Below the pieces are notes generated by a model. It did no database searches, had not been told where the DNA came from, and was given only the letters and a program-made list of their open reading frames with translations. Shown in pieces: positions 5,632 through 8,368 of a stretch of 8,368 nt of DNA (its first letter is position 1; each line of letters starts with the position of its first letter). The stretch lies in NCBI GenBank assembly GCA_023474975.1, contig JAMCXE010000023.1:333-8700 (forward strand), given 5' to 3'. The translations under genes and the position numbers were made by a program. This DNA comes from Patescibacteria group bacterium. Its GTDB lineage: Bacteria; Patescibacteriota; Minisyncoccia; UBA6257; 02-FULL-45-10c.

Positions 5632-5984
5632 AAGCATTGCTTTATAAACCCCTCAATTTCTTTTTCAAGATAATGAGCGGCTGTTTCCGGACGGCGGTTA
5701 TAAAAACCGATCTTTACAAAGATCACGAATTTTATAAGCGGATGGAGCCGACAATGTTTTTCCAAACACCGCTTAATATTTCGCGAATATGTTTTAACTT
5801 GAATTGGCAAGGCCAGATCATTGTTCAAAAAAAGCATGAAGTCTATACCCATTACGTCGTAATCATCGCTTCTCTTGCTATGAATGAATCCGGCTATTTT
5901 TCCGTCTTTATGCATCTCCGACAAAACTTCTTTCATGATCATTTCAGCCACGTTATCTCTTTTCCGAAGGCCGCGCCGATTCAT
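5619..5984 (-). CDS. Small PD-(D/E)XK nuclease-like protein, paralog B (121 aa)
   Basis: This is the paralog of the 114-aa protein downstream and is likewise not assigned to a named family. A basic N-terminus (MNRRGLRKR) leads into a helix containing Glu14. The core elements follow: DVMGIDFMLFL (43-53) with Asp48, LPIQVK (59-64) with Lys64 and Gln62 at the usual Glu position, KRCLEKHCRLHPLIKFVIFVK (71-91), then RRPE (97-100) and a C-terminal helix. This arrangement suggests a restriction-endonuclease-like fold by pattern only. It has a strong AAGGGGG ribosome binding site and a good promoter candidate inside the end of the nucleotidyltransferase gene, and ends within its own terminator hairpin. 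It therefore forms a self-contained transcription unit of the same build as paralog A. It is likely cytoplasmic. Confidence 0.75.
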   Translation of the reverse strand: MNRRGLRKRDNVAEMIMKEVLSEMHKDGKIAGFIHSKRSDDYDVMGIDFMLFLNNDLALPIQVKTYSRNIKRCLEKHCRLHPLIKFVIFVKIGFYNRRPETAAHYLEKEIEGFIKQCLSRQ

Positions 5985-5988
5985 ATTA

Positions 5989-5998
5989 CCACCCCCTT
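5989..5998 (-). promoter_or_regulatory. Strong ribosome binding site of paralog B
   Basis: AAGGGGGTGG on the minus strand ends 4 nt before the ATG at 5984; the AAGGGGG part is 7 nt away. It supports this start codon and repeats the site found before the downstream paralog. Confidence 0.7.
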
Positions 5999-6020
5999 AA
6001 AATATCAAGTTTCTACTCCA

Positions 6021-6050
6021 AGTATATGCTTAAATATCTTTTTTATTCAA
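6021..6050 (-). promoter_or_regulatory. Candidate promoter of paralog B
   Basis: TTGAAT (6045-6050) and TATACT (6021-6026) on the minus strand are 18 bp apart and would start transcription near 6014, about 30 nt before the ATG. The -35 box lies in the last codons of the nucleotidyltransferase gene. Layout and -10 box are the same as in the ribonuclease promoter (TTGAAA, 18 bp, TATACT). Confidence 0.5.
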
Positions 6051-6743
6051 CATCTCTTCAATACGCTTTGTATCCGGATGAAATTCTAACTCGTTGTCGT
6101 TAAAAACTATCCTCGGCTTATACTGCTTCTCGTCCGCCAGCTGGCGGATCAAACTTTTTTCTATTTTTGAAATCTGAGCAATTTTTAACCGATCCTCAAA
6201 AAAATCTCCGAATTTATCATCAAGAGCTTTTTCCAAAAATAGTTTTATATAACCAGGCTTTGGATACCGATGCCGCGCATCTTTGCTATATATTTTTCTG
6301 TCTGTCATCCACCCTGCATTGGCATCATAAAAACTCTGGATTTTTTCTTTTTCGCCGTAGATGGGAACAAGCGAAGCATAGAGCTTTTTCCAGTATTCGT
6401 TGTAAGGTTCTGATAGGCAATATCTTTCCGGGGTTACAAAATGATTGAAACAATATTTATCTTTCGACGATCTATGATCCGCGTCCTTTTTTCTTCGCCA
6501 ACCGAATATACCGAAAAACGAATAGCAAAAAAATCTTGCCGTAAAAATTCTTCCCTTCTTCGCTCCGACGATAACATCGAAATCAGATTCTTCTTTAAAA
6601 TTTCCTATCGCCATAGATCCGGCCACTAAAACCATGTCTACAAAAGGAACAAGTTTAAAAAGCCAGGCGCGGCTTAATAGTTTCTTCCATTTTTCCGCAA
6701 TAAGCGGATCCGCATTCGGCGGAAGGTCAATAAAATTGCTCAC
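6030..6743 (-). CDS. Nucleotidyltransferase-fold protein, substrate unknown
   Basis: The 237-residue protein carries the signature of the polymerase beta-like nucleotidyltransferase fold: AGSMAIGN (41-48) containing the GS pair, then ESDFDVIV (52-59) with the two metal-binding aspartates Asp54 and Asp56. The strand KYCFNHFVT (96-104) may correspond to the third core strand, but no acidic residue is obvious at the usual third position. An aromatic-rich stretch FFCYSFFGIFGWRRKK (71-86) could touch membrane or be a packed helix. The remainder is mixed helical and charged. Transfer of a nucleotide to a protein, RNA or small molecule cannot be decided from sequence. The start is GTG, 4 nt after the stop of the DUF5667-like gene, so translation is probably coupled. 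No complete toxin-antitoxin arrangement (MNT/HEPN) is seen. Confidence 0.82.
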   Translation of the reverse strand: MSNFIDLPPNADPLIAEKWKKLLSRAWLFKLVPFVDMVLVAGSMAIGNFKEESDFDVIVGAKKGRIFTARFFCYSFFGIFGWRRKKDADHRSSKDKYCFNHFVTPERYCLSEPYNEYWKKLYASLVPIYGEKEKIQSFYDANAGWMTDRKIYSKDARHRYPKPGYIKLFLEKALDDKFGDFFEDRLKIAQISKIEKSLIRQLADEKQYKPRIVFNDNELEFHPDTKRIEEMLNKKDI

Positions 6744-6747
6744 TCTG

Positions 6748-8199
6748 CTAAGATTTTTTTGCTTGAGATAGGTCGGCCAGCTGATTATCTATCCAAGAAA
6801 GTAAAAGCTTGGCCTCCTTAATAAGCGAGATCAGTGTATCAGCCTTAGGATTCTTTTTAACCAGATCGGATATCTTAGCTATATCAATTTCGGATGTGCT
6901 CATAGCGCTAAAAATATCCGGAGTACTAGACGCATTCAGCTCCGCATTGTCGATCTGCGAAGCCAATTCGTCATGATATTGTTTTAAATTTGTAAGGTCG
7001 TCTTCTGCATAATGACCGTTAAATTTATCTATATCTATTAACGCATAATTAGCGGCGGAAATGGACGCGGATGCTTGACCGAACGCCTGTACGTAATTAT
7101 CAAGAGCTAGGGCTTGTTTCGCTTGGATCAGATTAAAACTCGCCTTGCTTACCAAACCGGATATCGTAGCACTCTTCGGAATAGACGATGAAGCTATTGT
7201 GTTTGAAAGATCGGAGATCAATGCATTAGCTTGATCTATTATACTTTCTACTTCGGGTTTTCTAATTTCTTTTGAATCTACGGCTTTTTGCAAAAGATCC
7301 TGCCTAATGATATTCAGATTATTTTTAATATTATTATCGGATATGCCCTCTCTTATCTCGTCCAATATCTTTATTTTACGTACAGGATCGCCCGGAAGCT
7401 GAGGCATTATCTCCGATAAAGCCCGGCTAAAATCTTCGGACTGTAAACGACTCTGAAATTTAAGAAGAAGGTTTTCTTGCACCTTTAATAGACCAAGACG
7501 ATTTTCTTCAAATGTTTTTTCATCTAATCTATCCAAGACTTCAGCGATCGTAATTTCTTTAAATGCTCCGCTGTCTTGATCCCTAACTATTCGTTCAAGC
7601 TGACCCCTGAATTGGTCTGGAGTTTCGTTGGCAGACAAAACCTTGACAATGAGCTCGGCAATTTTTCCTTGAAGGGCGGATAATTTATTTTTTATCACAT
7701 CACCAGTTCCAGATTTTAACTGTGAAAATAATTGAATATGCTTAATAAGACTTCCGGATAATTTATCCAAAAAAACGCTCATCTCCGGAACCGAACTGTT
7801 CTTTACATCCCCTGCTTTTTGCCCAAGAGAATCGATAGATCCCCGATAATCATCCAAAGCCTCGGATAGATTCTTGGAACTACTCGGCAAAAAATCCTTT
7901 AATTTTTTGATCTCAACAGCTTTTTGGTTCACAACGTCCAACTGAAGCTCGGCTTTTTTTACCGGATCGAAGGTTAAAGTATCCTGAATTCCCCTGCTCC
8001 AATCCTTTAAAAAATAAAATGGGTTGCCCGGTAATATTCCCGGACTGGTAATTCCCAAATCTTTTGCGGTTATATCTTGTTTTTTTATTATTTGTGAATT
8101 GTCTGTCTGCGCAAAAACAGAACCGGCAAAAAATAGCGTTCCAAAAACTAATATTAAGATAGTCTTATTGATTTTCATACTTTTTTTCAGATATTGCAT
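6748..8199 (-). CDS. Secreted helical protein with DUF5667-like domain
   Basis: This is a predicted exported protein of 483 residues. The N-terminus has a Sec signal: MKINK, then a hydrophobic core (TILILVFGTLFFAGS) and a likely cleavage site after SVFA, before QTDNS. Translation may begin at 8199 (MQYLKKS...) or 8178 (MKINK...); the latter gives the cleaner signal peptide, and neither has a good ribosome binding site. After it, ILPGNPFYFLKDW and LTFDPVKKAELQLDV are typical of DUF5667, a domain of unknown function in exported proteins. The rest is almost entirely predicted helix rich in Leu, Lys, Glu and Ser, with coiled-coil-like stretches and no cysteines. It lies 18 nt after rpoD and 4 nt before the nucleotidyltransferase gene, suggesting one transcript. 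A structural or cell-envelope role is only a guess. Confidence 0.85.
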   Translation of the reverse strand: MQYLKKSMKINKTILILVFGTLFFAGSVFAQTDNSQIIKKQDITAKDLGITSPGILPGNPFYFLKDWSRGIQDTLTFDPVKKAELQLDVVNQKAVEIKKLKDFLPSSSKNLSEALDDYRGSIDSLGQKAGDVKNSSVPEMSVFLDKLSGSLIKHIQLFSQLKSGTGDVIKNKLSALQGKIAELIVKVLSANETPDQFRGQLERIVRDQDSGAFKEITIAEVLDRLDEKTFEENRLGLLKVQENLLLKFQSRLQSEDFSRALSEIMPQLPGDPVRKIKILDEIREGISDNNIKNNLNIIRQDLLQKAVDSKEIRKPEVESIIDQANALISDLSNTIASSSIPKSATISGLVSKASFNLIQAKQALALDNYVQAFGQASASISAANYALIDIDKFNGHYAEDDLTNLKQYHDELASQIDNAELNASSTPDIFSAMSTSEIDIAKISDLVKKNPKADTLISLIKEAKLLLSWIDNQLADLSQAKKS

Positions 8200-8217
8200 T
8201 GCCCTATTTTCAGCCTT

Positions 8218-8368
8218 CTAATACCCCTCTATCATCTTAGCCTTATCGTGAGTCTTAATACGGGTAAGAGCCTTGGCTTCGATCTGCCTGATCCTTTCAC
8301 GAGTCACGCCAAATTCTTTACCAACCTCCTCGAGTGTATGAGTTACGCCGTCTTCCAGACCAAAGCGC
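8218..8368 (-). CDS. rpoD: RNA polymerase primary sigma factor, C-terminal fragment
   Basis: Only the last 49 codons are in the window; the gene continues beyond the right edge. The fragment reads RFGLEDGVTHTLEEVGKEFG followed by VTRERIRQIEAKALTRI. This is region 4.2 of a group-1 sigma-70 factor, the helix-turn-helix that binds the -35 promoter element. The tail after it (KTHDKAKMIEGY) is short, as is usual. The intact region fits the consensus-like TTGACG and TTGAAA -35 boxes seen in the window. The gene ends TAG, 18 nt before the DUF5667-like gene, and no terminator lies between them. Confidence 0.95.
   Translation of the reverse strand, partial: RFGLEDGVTHTLEEVGKEFGVTRERIRQIEAKALTRIKTHDKAKMIEGY

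Noticed and set aside
5230..6089. Plus-strand reading frames of 147 and 150 codons
   Set aside because: They run antisense to the two paralogs, whose shared GIDF and QVK motifs, ribosome binding sites and terminators show that the minus strand is coding. One of the frames also runs across a terminator.
6030..6743. An MNT/HEPN toxin-antitoxin pair with the nucleotidyltransferase
   Set aside because: No neighbouring protein shows the HEPN RxxxxH motif in a suitable small helical protein, and the enzyme is larger than typical MNT antitoxins.

Overview
The window looks like one short assembled contig from an uncultured bacterium, most likely of the Candidate Phyla Radiation / Patescibacteria (Parcubacteria-like). 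This placement is inferred from a combination of features: a type IV prepilin fused to a FISUMP domain, a secreted DUF5667-type protein, a compact RNB ribonuclease, small lineage-restricted ORFs, moderately AT-rich DNA, and mostly absent Shine-Dalgarno sequences. The first 14 bases are Illumina adapter, so the left edge is a technical end. UGA is a genuine stop (it ends the prepilin exactly at the canonical FISUMP C-terminus), which argues against the UGA-glycine lineages Gracilibacteria and Absconditabacteria.

Left part, minus strand: a truncated groEL and a complete groES form a chaperonin operon read from about 1773 leftwards. Its promoter (TTGACG, 17 bp, TAAAAT) is overlapped by a CIRCE-like operator, so HrcA-type heat-shock control is likely. 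The roughly 100-nt leader holds an unusual inverted array of degenerate heptamers that ends directly at the groES start codon. Upstream of this, on the same strand, is a 427-aa prepilin with a C-terminal FISUMP domain. It has its own extended -10 promoter.

Middle, plus strand: divergent from the prepilin is a 488-aa RNB (RNase II/R family) exoribonuclease, followed 25 nt later by a 94-aa two-helix membrane protein. A bidirectional terminator closes this unit.

Right part, minus strand: the 3' end of a group-1 sigma-70 gene (rpoD) enters from the right edge. It is followed closely by a secreted helical DUF5667-like protein, then 4 nt later by a GTG-started nucleotidyltransferase. Next come two small paralogous genes (121 and 114 aa) with a GIDF...LPxQVK signature resembling a minimal PD-(D/E)XK nuclease core. 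Each has its own strong AAGGGGG ribosome binding site, a candidate promoter, and a near-identical ATCCCGCC hairpin terminator. This repeated gene cassette is the least explained part of the window, together with the heptamer array and the prepilin-FISUMP fusion. No RNA genes, insertion sequences, CRISPR arrays or origins were found.
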